The notes under the pieces: generated by a model
The model's database searches: none
What the model was told of the DNA's origin: nothing
The model's input: the letters and a program-made list of their open reading frames with translations, nothing else
Position numbers and translations under genes: made by a program
Shown here: positions 1 through 12,418 of the stretch, in pieces
How positions within the stretch are numbered: the stretch's first letter is position 1
Layout: every line of letters begins with the position of its first letter
Assembly (NCBI GenBank): GCA_014871385.1
Contig: CM026426.1
Location: 85,828,947 to 85,892,946 of the forward strand
Reading direction: 5' to 3'
Length of the DNA: 64,000 nucleotides
From: Ceratodon purpureus
Lineage: Eukaryota > Streptophyta > Bryopsida > Pseudoditrichales > Ditrichaceae

Positions 1-1722
1 GTGAATGGTGCGCCTCGTTCGGAGAGTGGGCCTGATTTCTCTTCCTTGCCGGGTGTAGGTGCCGAGGCATCCCCTCTCAACTCTGCAGGCATACCCCCCC
101 GCGGCACCCCACGAACACCCCAGGGGCCGAGTACTCTGCAACCGACAATGATGCATGGCCGCTTTTCTTCCAGCGCGGGAGAGAGCCGCATGACACCCCC
201 GAGCGTTACAAAGCGCTCTAACCCGTGCCACAGCGTGAAGGGATCGTTGCGTAGGAGATGCCGCGTCTGCAAAAAATCGACGTACTAGGTTTGCCGTGGC
301 TGTCGATGTTGGTCCATGTGCCCGGGTGTCTGTTTCTTGGAATTTCATGGGAATGCAACTAGATGACTTTAAGAAATTTTCCTTTGCAGAATGGAAGCGC
401 CTCCTTGACATGCCTGGATTTCGGCGATGGATGCACCGCTGGAGGTGTTGTTTCATGAACCTATTTTTTTTTACTGCAGTTTCCATTCATTGTATTTTAT
501 CATGGGCTCCATTCATTGTTAGTCTCTAATTTTTTATTTCACTCCGTCTCTCTACGTGGCACAGGCAGAAAACCTGGGCTATCTTCGATGCCACTCAGGC
601 GAGAGCAAGGACGACAGCCCCAGATCTTGTGAATACCCCACCCTGACTTTCTGTACCAAGTTTTCGAGGTGGAAGTGTATCTCTTCGTTATATTTTTTTA
701 TTTTCCTTTCTGTTTTCAAGGAAGAACTGTCCTTCCTTTCCGTTCGCTCTCTTTAAACTTCCCCTGATCCTCCCTGTTTCTCAGAAGTCATTGTCGCCCC
801 CAGTCCCCTCCACCTTCCCCGTGCATTAACCCCCCCAAGCCCCCCCCCCCTTTCTTTCCGCTACAGACCTGTCCCTCTTACCCGCCCCTTGTCCAAACTG
901 CTTTTCGTCATTCCTTTTTTTTTGGGCACATGTCTTCTCCTACCGTGACTCTGCTTCACTGTCTCCGTTGCGCTCTTTCTGTGCCCAATCCGTTGGTTTT
1001 TTTTTTTCCTCATTTCGCAACTCTTTCCTTCCTTTCAGAAGTCCAGTTGTCTCCGTGAGGGGACGGTTACCTTGAGCAGCCACCCCCGTGAGTCCACCCA
1101 GTGGATCTGCCTACCCGCTGTACAAGGAAGGAGGGGCTACGTCTTGGGATATTCAGGCGCGGGAGCATGGCATCCTCTTATGTGTGTTCTATCTTGGCTA
1201 TATCTGTATCGACTAATGCGATAGGCTTATGTGGTTTCGTGTCCCTCAGTGAAGGCATGCTGTAGCCTTGAATTCCCTGTTCCGTGAGATGGCAGTGAAT
1301 CCTCTGACTCTGTTTTAGTGAAGTTCCTTTTTTTGGGAGTCAAGGTACCCCTTCCATAGTGGAGGTCTCCTGTAGACCCTCATAATGTGTACCTTTGTGA
1401 GGGGGGACACTGATAATAAATGGCTCTTTATTACAATGATGGTCCCTGCATCTTTTCGCATATGATAGTTATTATGAATAACCCCTACGTACTATATAAT
1501 CATTGTGTCCTGTACCCGTAAGCTTCCACATTGTCACACTGCATTTGATACTCTGAATGCATCGTTTGCCTTACGCTTACCTTCCTACTTATCTGTTGCG
1601 AGCACATTTGTCCGTGGCTCGTACTTGTGCAGGTTCAGCACGAGACGGCGCGCTCCAGCATCCCAGAGCTCTCACGCTGAACGGGAGCCCACTACTTAAC
1701 ACCGTCGTATGCGAGGAGCAGG
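1..1722. other. No supported gene
   Basis: Only short ORFs without family signatures are present. From about 770 to 1010 the plus strand is strongly pyrimidine-rich with several C and T runs. There is a short AT-rich stretch near 1410-1500. I see no promoter or RNA gene that I could defend. Confidence 0.5.
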
Positions 1723-2358
1723 GTGTCCACTGCCATGGCCCGAGGCAATCGTCGGAGAGGCCACGTACGCCCAGATTCTGTGAACGTCCATGAGCTGAGG
1801 CCATGGCTTGCAGCGGTGGAGGATTGGCGCCGTGTTCAGGTGGTTGCAACGCCCCGTCCGCGTCGGCTCCTGGATCTGTTGGAGCCGGGCGCTCCATGGA
1901 TGTGGACGGTGGCATGCACCTTGGAGCGTCTGGAAATGGAGGACTTGAGCGGCATCTGTTTTCCACCAAGGCACGCGGCTGCGCCATGCCATTCCGCGGC
2001 GGCTCAGGGCCCGGTGCAGCGTTCCCTGGATAGCCACGGCAGTGCCCCCTCGCAGCATGCCCGATGCCCATCTGCACAGTCGCTGCGGACTTCAGAATGG
2101 TTACGGGTCCTAGAGGAGGCCATGTCGGACAACGGCCCCCCCAACGCCCCTCCAGTCCTTCCGAACACGGTGAGTGCTAGCGGCTTCTCTGGTGCTCGCC
2201 CTTCGTCTCAGTCGCACCCTTCGACGTTCCCCGCCACCATGGACTCGGAGCACACAGATTGCTTTCCGCCGCGTGGAAGTGCCCTGTTGTGTGATTCGTA
2301 CGACCCCCGCCCCGGCATTGAGGCTGTGAGGAATTACCTCGCGCAACACCGAGCTAGA
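1723..2358 (+). CDS. Possible exon of an unrecognised protein
   Basis: I do not recognise this product. The frame opens near 1723 and stays open to 2655, but the most credible coding part ends at a good splice donor (AG|GTAAGAG) at 2359. A matching acceptor (ATGCAG) lies near 2495. The translation is rich in Arg, Pro, Ser and Ala with no visible domain, and part of its openness reflects high GC. The downstream part of the frame runs into a C tract and is unlikely to code. It could be a first exon or a chance open frame. Confidence 0.22.
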
Positions 2359-2614
2359 GGTAAGAGTGCCCTTACATGCCTGAACCCTAACTCAATCATG
2401 TTCCATGCATTACACTTTTCCATGGGGTCAGTCCTAGTTGCATTTTGCGGTGCTGGAGATCTAGACCTCGTCATCAGATCTCCTCTCTTCATGCAGGCGT
2501 GGCACTCCAAAGACACTAACGTCTGCATATGTATGTTGGCGCTATGCAGGTACACCTTCATCTGGCGGAGGTTGCTAACTCTCCCCTCGAACCTGCGCGA
2601 AGAGGCAACCGTCT

Positions 2615-2642
2615 CCCCCCCCCCCCCCCCCCCCCCCCCCCC
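2615..2642. repeat. Poly(C) tract, 28 bases
   Basis: An uninterrupted run of 28 C, followed within 200 bases by another C run near 2774. Such tracts can form i-motif/G-quadruplex structures and are prone to length errors in assemblies. Confidence 0.95.
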
Positions 2643-2659
2643 AAGTGGTTTGTGATCTT

Positions 2660-5600
2660 CCCCTAAACCGCACCCCCCAACGTACCAGCCGAACTTCGTG
2701 CATGTCGTAGTGGACGGGTGAAGGTCCCTCTTCCAACGGTCTTTCTGCACAGGCCTTCCGCTGAAGCGGACACCCCCCCCCCCCAACCGTCATGTCCCCT
2801 CCTTTCCCCGGGTCCCGTCCTGGTGCCCAGTTGTTCCCGCTGTGTGCACTTCTCCAACTCGTGGTCGCTCCCAACTTCGGAGAGAAGCTCCTCGTTGCTC
2901 CCAAGTACATGCAAGAGGCTCATGGTCGCTCCCTATGGAGTTCGGGAGTTCAGAGTCGTTATAGGTTGGGAAAGAATTGCCACATGTCGTTGCTTGAGTG
3001 GGGGAGTTTTCCCCGTCAAAGAAATGTACGGTTCAGAGCTCCTGTACTGCAGCATTTTCGTATTTTGCTTGTTTTGGAGGGGGAGTAGAGTGTTTTTTCA
3101 TGCTTTTTTCAGATCTTCGGAGTCTCTATTGGCATAGTTATGTTGTAACCGTTCGGATTTCTGAAAACTACAATTCAGCTCATCCATTTCAGTGGCCGAA
3201 AATCAGCTCTGCACCGTAGAGCTCTCCCTTTTCTTGTACTAGTAATTGAATATCAATTCGGAAAAAAACATTTTTGCTCATTGGACTTTTGAATGCTATC
3301 GTTGTATGGGTTAGATTGCGCGTCCAAGTGCCTACATGTTTTTCTGAATTTTTTTGACATCTGTTTCAACGGAATCAAGCTCGGTGCCAAAACCGTACGA
3401 CTCATTTTCCAGTCCAGTTTTTGCCCAAATACAGGTAAACGTTTATCAATTACGCAATGTTCACTCAAAAATTTCTCAAACACATTGTCGACCAACGAGT
3501 TGGTATCCATTTCCTACGATCAGATCTCAAAAATTGTTTCTCTAGCCGATGCCACCACCGGATTCAGGCAACAGGGTCGTCAAAAACATCTTTCCCCTCA
3601 AAACATGCCGGGCACTAAAGGGTTAAGGGGTCGAGAATACGATTCAGGACCGTGGATTTGGGTTTTCTCTTGTTTAGGGTTCGAAATCGAGGACCGATGT
3701 TTTCCGCGGCCCAAACCCTTGGTTAGCCCGTTTGCATGCCCGTTTTGGGCAGCTATTTCAAGCCAGTTTCAATTTCGGGCAGCGATCGGGATACAGTACC
3801 CGGGGACGGGTGCTTCATCTGGGTCAGGTTCGTTGGTTTAGGGGCAACGGACGATGGACGGACGTCCGGGCGGGCGAGACGAACAAACAAACGAACGCAT
3901 GCTGGTGACAATCATATGCGCAAGACAAGGAGTTTTATTTTGACGGGAGGTGCTCGTTTGGGACAAGATTTTTTCGTGTACCAAAACATTGTTATTCATG
4001 TGGTTCATGTTCCCAATTGACTTTACTTTACATAAAATGGGTCATAAGTTCCGAAGGTCAGAAGAATGCATACAATCACTTTTGAAGGAGGGATTCTATT
4101 ACTTTTTTGATGTAATCGGACACGAACATAGATCAGGGGACCAGGTCATATTCCAGAAGATTGTTTTTATATGAATCCATGTATAGCTGAGACATACTAC
4201 GAACAATATTGGCAACTCATGTATGAAGCCTTGTAAGTCGTGTTTGGTTGCAAGAGATTGATATAAAGTGGAATAATTTCTTCAACAATGCTCTAGAACA
4301 ATTGTGTCACGCCTAGAGGCAAATAGCTACTTCAATGACAGAATTGAGAAATGAAGAAATGAAAATTATTCTTTACAAATGAAGAATCCATATACTAATG
4401 ATTGATTTAATCACTTTTGTGGCCATTCACATCGATAGAAGCCACCTTCTCAACCTACACAGCCAACACTAATTACATTTAGATTTTATCATACACGTTG
4501 CACATAGAGCGTATTCCTCTAGCAGATATCTGAAAATATAATTGCAACAAGATGTGGAGAACAAAGATGAAGCCAAATAGAATGTGATGATATCAACCAT
4601 GTACGTAGTTTCATGGTACGAAGGTCTTCTAACACACCTTGGATTGGTTGACTATCTCTCGTACATTTCCAGTACATTTCCAGTATAAGCTGCAACTCTT
4701 GATCACTCTGTCGCAAACTTTCCATCTGAATGGAAATAGCCAACTTAGAGAAATTTGTATAATACAAATTCAGCAAGCCAAATCTTCATCCCTCCAAATC
4801 CGATAAAAAGTCGACTGAATTGCAGAGAAGAACTACGAAGCCCATAGGACTCTAGGCATATTATATGAAGATCGCTAATATATGTCAAAACCATCCAACA
4901 TCCAATTTCAGAACCGTAGAATGTAGAGGTAATAAACAAATTAAACATCACGCTATAGGTTCCTACTATCAAACACACAAATGTTGCATATACTTCCATA
5001 CCTTTCTTTCAAGGACTTCAGACATGGAGTGGATCTCATTTCGAAGTGAATTAACTTCAGAAGCCGCTTCCTTAACTTCCTCACTCATGTTTGCATCACG
5101 CCCATCTCCTTCTGCAGACTGAAGATCATACCTTCAATTGAGGCACCGAATCCTTCCTTCCTACAACAGTTTCAAAATGCAAGTTAAAAAGAGAGCTATT
5201 GATATTCACAACTTTAAGACATAAATCATATTCGTATGCTTCAGAAACAGATAATCATATTCGTATGTTTGTATGACCATCACCGCGAGCCGTTACCACA
5301 ATTTCGGGATTGTCCAGAACGTGCTTTCAAGCACATGTCGATGCAATTTTGCAGCCCATTAGCACATATCAATGTGCTTCGGCACCAGACGAGCGAACGA
5401 CAAAATGGACAATGCAATAGAATGTCGAGGGCAAGGGGTTTGCGAAAATCGAGAAATTAATACTAAATATACACAACAAGTATTACATATTTGCTTCCAG
5501 ATTCGCTTCGCATTGTACGACACATTTAGTTTGCTAGGTTTGTACAACGATATGAGTCATTTAGCGAGGGCACCAAGTTTAGTGTCTTATGCACACGCAA

Positions 5601-5960
5601 TACTATCTAACAAAAAATTGGCCAACGTAAAATAGAGAATCAGACGATTCTCTAGGTAGAGACATGCAGTGGAAAAATTGGGAGAATTACGCAGTAAGAA
5701 TAACAACGGCATGCGGTTGGAGGAAAGGCGCCCCATAGTCCTAGTCTGAGTCAAGCACCAATGCCTTCTCTACTGTGGCTCCTAGCAGAACTTTGCAAAA
5801 TTCAACGGGCACATGCTTCATGGTTCGTAGACTCTGGATAGGGGCTTGGACCGTAGGCACGTGCGCCCCGGGAGTGGCTACTTGCGTGTCCAAATGTAGA
5901 GTTTATCACTAAAAAGGAAAATCTATAACTCGACGAACGACTGCAAGGGCAGAAACAAGA
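2660..5960. other. Non-coding stretch, no supported gene
   Basis: Short ORFs on both strands show no family motif. Around 3845-3885 there is a GGACG/GTCCGGGCGG-rich patch resembling the TCCG-rich block near 56.75-56.95 kb. From 4.2 to 5.6 kb the sequence is AT-rich without clear structure. Confidence 0.5.
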
Positions 5961-5961
5961 A

Positions 5962-6794
5962 TCAAACGACTGTACAGATGTAGCGTTTGTCACCAAAAAG
6001 CAGAATCTGTAACTTGACGAACAATGGCAAGGGCGAGAACATGGAACAAACGACGACAGATTGATGGTTTAGAATTACCGCTACGTCTTGACCTACGTCG
6101 TTTACACGAATCAAGAAGTCCAGGTACGTTCGAATGTTTCCTAGATTTGCTTCAAGTCTTCCTTGTAAATGCTCCTTCCAAATCTTCGCCAACTCTTTCA
6201 ATTTGGCCAATTTGTCCTCTAGTTGGGCGCAAACATGCTGCGCATCCGCCAACTCCTTTCGGCAGGTCTCCAAAGCTTCGAGCGCATTGAAATGGTTCCC
6301 CTTGTGGAATTTCCATTGATGCTCGGCCTCTTCCCGCTCTTCCACGAGCCGCAAGCGTGCGCCCAGATTTTTGCATTGTAACTAGTCCATGTGTATCACT
6401 GACACTGCACCACAAAGTCAGTGATATACTAGAGGATTCGCAAGGCTGCCCGGTTGTCTTCTTGTGCATGCTTGAGCAGTACGTCAAAGCCTTGCACCAG
6501 AAAGTCGGTGATATACTCGAGGATTTGCGAGGCCGCTCTGTTGTCTTCTCGTGCACGCTTGTGCTTCTATACGTAGTCTACACGTTCGTCACAACGCATG
6601 GGTTGGATGGGAGCTTGCGCCAAATGGACGGGCGGGGTAGTGGCGGCGGGTGCAACACAACAAGTGTCGGCTGGCGAATGCGAGGGGTATGAATGCTCAC
6701 TGCATGAGCAAGTGCCTTGTGCCACCGTGGTGGTTGCGACTTGAAGCACTTCGACCTCTGCTACAATCGCTACCGGAACAACAACATGGACCAC
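5962..6794 (-). CDS. Unrecognised coiled-coil protein, interrupted
   Basis: I do not recognise the family. Read on the minus strand, a frame starting near 6794 runs through a TAG at 6567-6569 into a charged helical segment (KHKRAREDNRAAS, then ILEYITDFLVQ). A second, similar copy of that segment follows, with TAG at 6429-6431 in place of the first Glu. After a small frame change it continues through TAG 6382-6384 into a clear coiled coil (LVEEREEAEHQWKFH...). A splice donor (GAC|GTAGGTC) lies near 6093. The helices stay coherent across the TAG codons, so these are either sense codons or recent nonsense mutations. No catalytic motif is visible. Confidence 0.45.
6409..6567. repeat. Imperfect tandem duplication, about 86 bp unit
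   Basis: The stretch from 6409 (CACCACAAAGTCAGTGATAT) recurs from 6495 (CACCAGAAAGTCGGTGATAT). Both copies encode on the minus strand an EDNRAA...IL-YITDF-VQ segment, so it is an internal repeat of the coiled-coil gene. Confidence 0.75.
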
Positions 6795-7344
6795 TGTTCG
6801 GGAAGGTTTCTAAGCCAACCAGCCTATGTCCTCTATTTCAAAAAGCAGCTGGTTTTTTTAGATTATACCTAGTATATCATGTCTATGAATACTAAATATA
6901 ATTGTTTTTTATCATTTCATCTGGTGATTTGCCTATATCTTTGAAAATCTACCAGCTATTTTCAAATTCATCCGGTAGCCTTGTAACTAACCGCCGACTC
7001 TTCCCGGACAGTGACATGGACAAAAATGTCAACGACAGGCATGGTTTAGAACGAGTTGCGTCAATTCCAATTCACGATGACGTCCCTCGGCCGAGTACAA
7101 ATTCGACGGGATAAAATCCTGTAGGCAACTAAAGATAGGAAAGAAACTAACACTGTCAAACTGCCACTATCAAATGCTAATGTCAAACCGCCACTATCAA
7201 ATGCCACTATCAAATTTCTATGCCACACTAATTCTGGGGGATGTATAGAGTGCAAGTGTCGAGTTCAATGCCGAGTTCAACGCATAGCACGCAATGGGAA
7301 TGGCATTAATTTCAAAGAAAATGCGAAAGACAGAAACCTCACCT

Positions 7345-8142
7345 TCACTCTCTTTCTAGGGGGAGGGGGGTTGTCCAAGGGCGAGGTAGTATTACACGCA
7401 ACATGCCCTCTTCGTTTCACGGGCGTCAAGGGGAAGTGGTGGATCTGCCTTGGGCAGGGCACAAACTACCACTGCCAAAGCTCCAACGGCGACGGGCAGC
7501 TTCTGGGCGACTGCGGAAGCTCCAGCGGAGACGACCAGCTTCTCGGCGGTAGCGGTTGTCCCTGCTTGAAGTTGTGGTGATTTAGAGCAGGCGGCAAGAG
7601 AGGACACCGCCGGGATTATGCGAACGATCGTTAGGATGGTCTTCCAGAGGGCCTTCGGGGCGGCGTTGGCGATTGTGGGGATTGAGAGACATGGCCCGCT
7701 TAAAGCACAATCGCCAAGTCTTGTTTGCAGTAGTGCAGCCGCAATGGTAGGCACTGGCCATACCCCTGTGCTCTTAAATTCCCTCGCCCGGCGGATGAAG
7801 GTGCTCAAGAATCCGAAGTGGGGCGTCGTGCAATGCTCTTCGTGGCGGTTTGTTTAGCGGATACTCCAACTCCTTCGTCACGTGCTGCCACATGATCTCG
7901 CCTCAATTCACCTTCACACCGCCCCCGGCCGCGAGTACGAGCATGAAGCACCGGCTTTCTTCCCTTCCGATGTCTTCGCGTGTGAATACGGTTCGCAAAA
8001 TGCCACGCAATCGCTTCGAGACCTTCAAGCTGTGGAGCTCGTCCATTGCAATTTGCAAAATATAGGACCCGTTGGCGTGGTTAAAATAGAGGAATTCAAA
8101 TGAGGGTCGAATCACTTCTAAATTGTAAACCCTATAATGCAA
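7345..8142 (-). pseudogene. Unrecognised gene, two interrupted frames
   Basis: From 8142 a minus-strand frame runs through a TGA at 7903-7905 and continues coherently (GEIMWQHVTKELEYPL, ALHDAPLRILEHLHPP) to a TGA near 7783. The first TGA sits where Trp would fit (VN-x-GEIMW), suggesting TGG to TGA. An overlapping minus frame (7808 to 7392) encodes an Ala/Val-rich segment. It carries on past TAA 7392-7394 to a plausible splice donor near 7340. I cannot name the family. The locus is probably one gene with a frameshift and nonsense changes. Confidence 0.4.
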
Positions 8143-8149
8143 TTACTGA

Positions 8150-10800
8150 ACTCAAAAACCCTAAATTTGTTGTCGACATTCTAAGAGAAGTAGACACCTA
8201 ATTACATTTAGCCAAACAAGTATGTATACATTTAGCTGCGTACATTTGAGAGTCTCTTCTTCTTGCATGCGCATATTCACTTTTGGACTGGTAATGTTGT
8301 CCTCTTGGACATTCCAACAATGTTAACTTCAGGAACAGTCACAAATCAAACATGTCTGCATGGAGCATGATTTTGAGTTGCAATGCCTAGTTATCCAGGA
8401 CCGACAGCTTAGCATGTCATTGAATCCGCGTTCACATGTGCTGTTCCAACTTTTTTCGTGTGTATGGATGACCTCTACTAAGTTGACACTTGTGGCCCAA
8501 GCAGAGCCTCCAGAGAAAATTAACAATCGGGCAATTATCGATTTCATTTCGTAATTTGTGTGCGCTATCATCTTCCACGCGTCAATCCCGTGATTGAAAA
8601 CCCCCCCAAAAAAGCTTGTTTAATGCCAAACCAAAGTCAGTGCCGCTGTTTCATTATCCAAAAAGAAGCATTTGCATTTTCAGCAAGCTTTTTGTACAAT
8701 AAGGTATGCGTTTGGCATGGAGAATAAGTGATACAACATTGCAGAACTTTAAAAAACTAAAGCTTCATACATCTACTTTTCTGACCTCGTGAAATTTCAA
8801 ACTGTCCTCCTCGAGTGCTCTTCTCCTGATGTGTTTCCGAAACTAAGAGTTTTCCTCATCTGCCACCGCGTAGGTTCTGAAACAACATTTTGAAATGCAT
8901 GAGTCGACACCTCTTCAGTCTTGCAAAAACGTTAAAGCCTTTGGCCAGAGAACACTTGAACCCATTGCGTCATTCAGATTTTTTTGATCTGCCTCTTCCA
9001 CCAATACCATCAAAGGAACATTTACAGCTACAGAATGTAAGTCCACACGGAGAAACTGAGGCGGAATGGCTCGGTGATGGAAAACCCTAGCCCCTCTTAG
9101 TGCATTCACACTTTCGGTTGCCACTCGAGAAGCCTTGTTCGATGTATCCGCTAGCCACACCAAGTCTCTGATTTGAAACTGTATTTGCAACATAACACAT
9201 ACGTGTGAATACTCATGAAAGTAGAATTCCAAGACTCCTCTGGACTATAGAATAGCATTGCCCATTCAAATACGTGGTTACCTCTCCCTCCAGACGTGTT
9301 GCAGAATCCGATTTGCATATAACAATCTTTTTTGCCTGCACATAGTCATCATTTGAGTTAGTTTTTCATTAGAACTTACTGTAAATATCATGGAGGTAAC
9401 AATCACGCTCGAAGAAGGTCACATTTACTCAAACTTTGCTAGCATCATTACGTATAGCGCTAGATTCTGCAAGAGTATATCATTGAGCATCTACTCAACA
9501 TTTATTCATTACAAGATAGATTATCAATGTGCAACGTTTTATTGAATGATCTTATGAAGATACACTGTTTACAGATCCTCTAACTACCATAGCATTGTAA
9601 AAGTAATACTGCACTCTTTTCATAAAATAATTTTTACATCATGAAAGGTTGTCAAATGTAATTGAAAATGACTACTCAAATTACATGTTTCCTACTTAAC
9701 ATCAGCACCATACACAACATAATCATATCCGACACAGCTGTTATGTATGTTTAGTACCTTATCCGTCTACTACACACATGAAGTAGACATAAACAAAATC
9801 CAATTTCTAGAGAGTATTCATATGAAATGGGATGATCCCTCACTTTGGTATTTTTATTCTTTTCTAGACTGTGTTCCAGGTGATAAGCTACCTGCGTTCC
9901 CAATGACAACATTAGATACCTTGAAATAGAATCCACATTATTCTGTATATTCACTTTAATGTTGTCAATTACATCAAGGTCATAAGCTATTTACGATAAA
10001 TTAGAGACATGCACCATATTAAAATTTCTACCCAACACGTCAACGGTGATCCACTCCTGCACAGGTAGTACTGAGGTTCTTACTAATGATTAAACAAGAC
10101 AAATAACAGTAGTATATCTCTGTCACTCTAAATATCAAATTGCAAAAAAGGACGAACAAATCATCCTCCGAAGAACGCAAATGTTCATCACGTAAAATAC
10201 AGACCAACAATTATCAAAAGAGGACTACTCCAACTTACCGGACTCAAAGAACATGAATTATTGGGCGAACATATGGTTATGATACTACCTTGACATTTGT
10301 ATTTTTCACTCGTCTCTTGGGCGATGCAGTACGGTTGACAACATGTTGGTTCTGTGAGTAGCACATGTCAGTGGCTTGACGCATCATGTGAAACTGTTTC
10401 TCTTATACTAATAAAACAGTAGTTGAGGGATTCACTAAATAACATTCTAAATAACAAAGGCTAGAAGTTATTACTCTTCTACATAAAAGAATGTCTTTAG
10501 AGGAATCAATAATGATAAATTGATAAAGAGCACCAAAATAATAATTAGTAAGTAACCACTTCCAAATAATCGCAATTCGCACATGCTTTTCATGTTTTTC
10601 TGAAAATCTACATAATATATTAGAACGTTAAGGACACACGGTTTCCAGCAGAACTTCTCGACCTACATAAGCATGGAGAACAACTTACATCATCTATGAA
10701 CAATATCTCTTGCGTTATAGAGGAAGGTAACTGATTGCTTTGTAAAGCAGTCAGTTTTAAATGAATATAGAACAGTCGATGCTTACAAAACTAATGAAAC
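8150..10800. other. Largely non-coding, one weak exon candidate
   Basis: The region is AT-rich. A minus-strand frame at 8915-9232 (105 codons, ending in TGA) has protein-like composition with hydrophobic/acidic alternation, but no recognisable motif. It might be an exon fragment. From 9.25 to 10.8 kb I see nothing codable. Confidence 0.35.
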
Positions 10801-10803
10801 ATA

Positions 10804-12400
10804 CAGTGACCTTCAAAACTGTCCCAATGTTTGTACATGTTACATTCAAAAAATAATGTAGGTAAGAGAAACTCATGGAATGGAATGTAGTAAATTTATT
10901 GAAATAGTACATATAATGTACTAATTGATTACAACAATTCCAACAAAATTGAAGCGCTCAATGAGAAAGGAAAAAAACCTAAAGCTACTCTGTACATTGG
11001 TACACTTTTGAATGTCCAACATGGAAATTCCTCACCACTTTGTCCATTTTCCTCTGGATTTTAATACAGCTGCTATTCGTCTGGGCATTGATTCTATAAG
11101 TCTCTTGCAATCATCAACAGTGATAGAAAGGAAGGTTTCTTCCACACGAGACCATAATTCAAGTATCCCTTTTGGTGGTGTGTCATATTGGTTCAATCTC
11201 CTTTTCAAAATTGCCCATAGATTTTCTATAGGATTCAAATCTGGAGACTGAGCAGGCCAAGATAAGACACCAAAAGGTTGCCCGGAAAACCATTGTTTCA
11301 TACTATTACTGGTATGTATAGGTGCACTATCCTGTTGAAAAATGACTCTTGATGGATCTAAATTATATTTTTGAATTGTACCATGGAGATGCTCCTCCAA
11401 GATGTTTTGATAACCATGCTGATTAAGGCGACCTTTAATTCTACACATCATGCCAGGTCCATGTATACACATACATCCCCATATCATCACAGAACCACCA
11501 CCATGCTTAACAGTCGGAATAACGGTCTGCTCTGAAAGTTCCTATGGATCACGAACGCAATACCAAACTCTCCCATCTGAAGAAAATCTGTTAATTTTAG
11601 TCTCATCTGAGAATATCACGTGACTCCAGTCATCAATAGTCCAGTGCTAATACTTTCTAGCAAATTCTAAGCGAGCCCTAATATTACTGCGTGACAAATG
11701 TGGTTTCTTTTCTTTTACATGCGATTGCAAACCTGCTCTACAAAGTCCACGGCGTACAGTAACTTCACTGAATTGTACTCCAAAAACTTCTTGCACATGT
11801 TTAGTAGCTTCTCTTGCAGTAGACACCTTCCCTCTAGTTATACTAGTTACACAAGACCGCTCCATTGCACTTGTCAACTTGCGTGGTCTACCTCCAACTA
11901 AAAGCTTTGCATCTGGAAAATGCTTCTTACGGAGCCTCTGTACACTTGATTTACCAACATGCAAAGAATTTGCTATCTCTGTCACACTACAACCTTTTTG
12001 AAGCAAAGAGAGTATATCTTGTTGCTTCCCCTGGGACAATGGTCTCACCATTTTCACTTGTGAAGCTAAACACGAAAAAAACAAATATATGACACAAGAA
12101 GAACAAATACACACAACAGAACACAAACCAAGCAATTCACAATGCATGTACACTTCACTTGCTATGCATACAAGATTCACTTGTATGTACTTTCAAAACT
12201 GTCCTAATGAAGAGAAAATATCTAGAGCTTCAATTCATGCACATACATGTAGAGACAAGTGGTAAGCCTTGCTCCTTGATTACCTTACTAATGATTGTAT
12301 GTAACTAAATTGATGCCATGTCAGTCTAGCATGCAATCACTATCTGGTGACTCACCAAACTTTCAAATTATAAATATTGGGACACTTTTGAAGGTCACTG
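10804..12400 (-). mobile_element. Complete Tc1/mariner-type transposon
   Basis: A 1,597 bp element flanked on both sides by TA (10802-10803 and 12401-12402), the target duplication expected for this superfamily. The ends are inverted repeats: CAGTGACCTTCAAAACTGTC at the left, and the reverse complement of the right end reads CAGTGACCTTCAAAAGTGTC. About 190 bp inside each end lies another copy of the TTCAAAA-TGTCC core (about 10994-11016 and 12187-12209), in inverted orientation relative to the nearby terminus. The transposase lies on the minus strand and fills the interior. The length is typical for Tc1 elements. Confidence 0.95.
11032..12051 (-). pseudogene. Tc1-like DD34E transposase, two in-frame TAG
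   Basis: This is a cut-and-paste transposase of the Tc1 family. Starting at the ATG at 12051, one frame of about 339 codons runs to a TGA at 11032 with no indel. The N-terminus has a helix-turn-helix (QGKQQDILSLLQKGCSVTEI) and a GRPRKLT motif linking the DNA-binding subdomains. The catalytic triad is complete: D in IFSDETKI, D in QQDSAPIH, and E in SPDLNPIENLW, with 34 residues between the second D and the E. Two TAG codons interrupt it, at 11647-11649 (ARKY-x-HW) and 11542-11544 (RDP-x-ELSEQ). Under the standard code it is dead. If TAG is sense, it is intact. Confidence 0.93.
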
Positions 12401-12418
12401 TATAAGGGGAAAAATAGG

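Noticed and set aside
1589-2077. Minus-strand ORF opposite the weak exon
   Set aside because: No motif; its openness follows from GC-rich sequence on the other strand.
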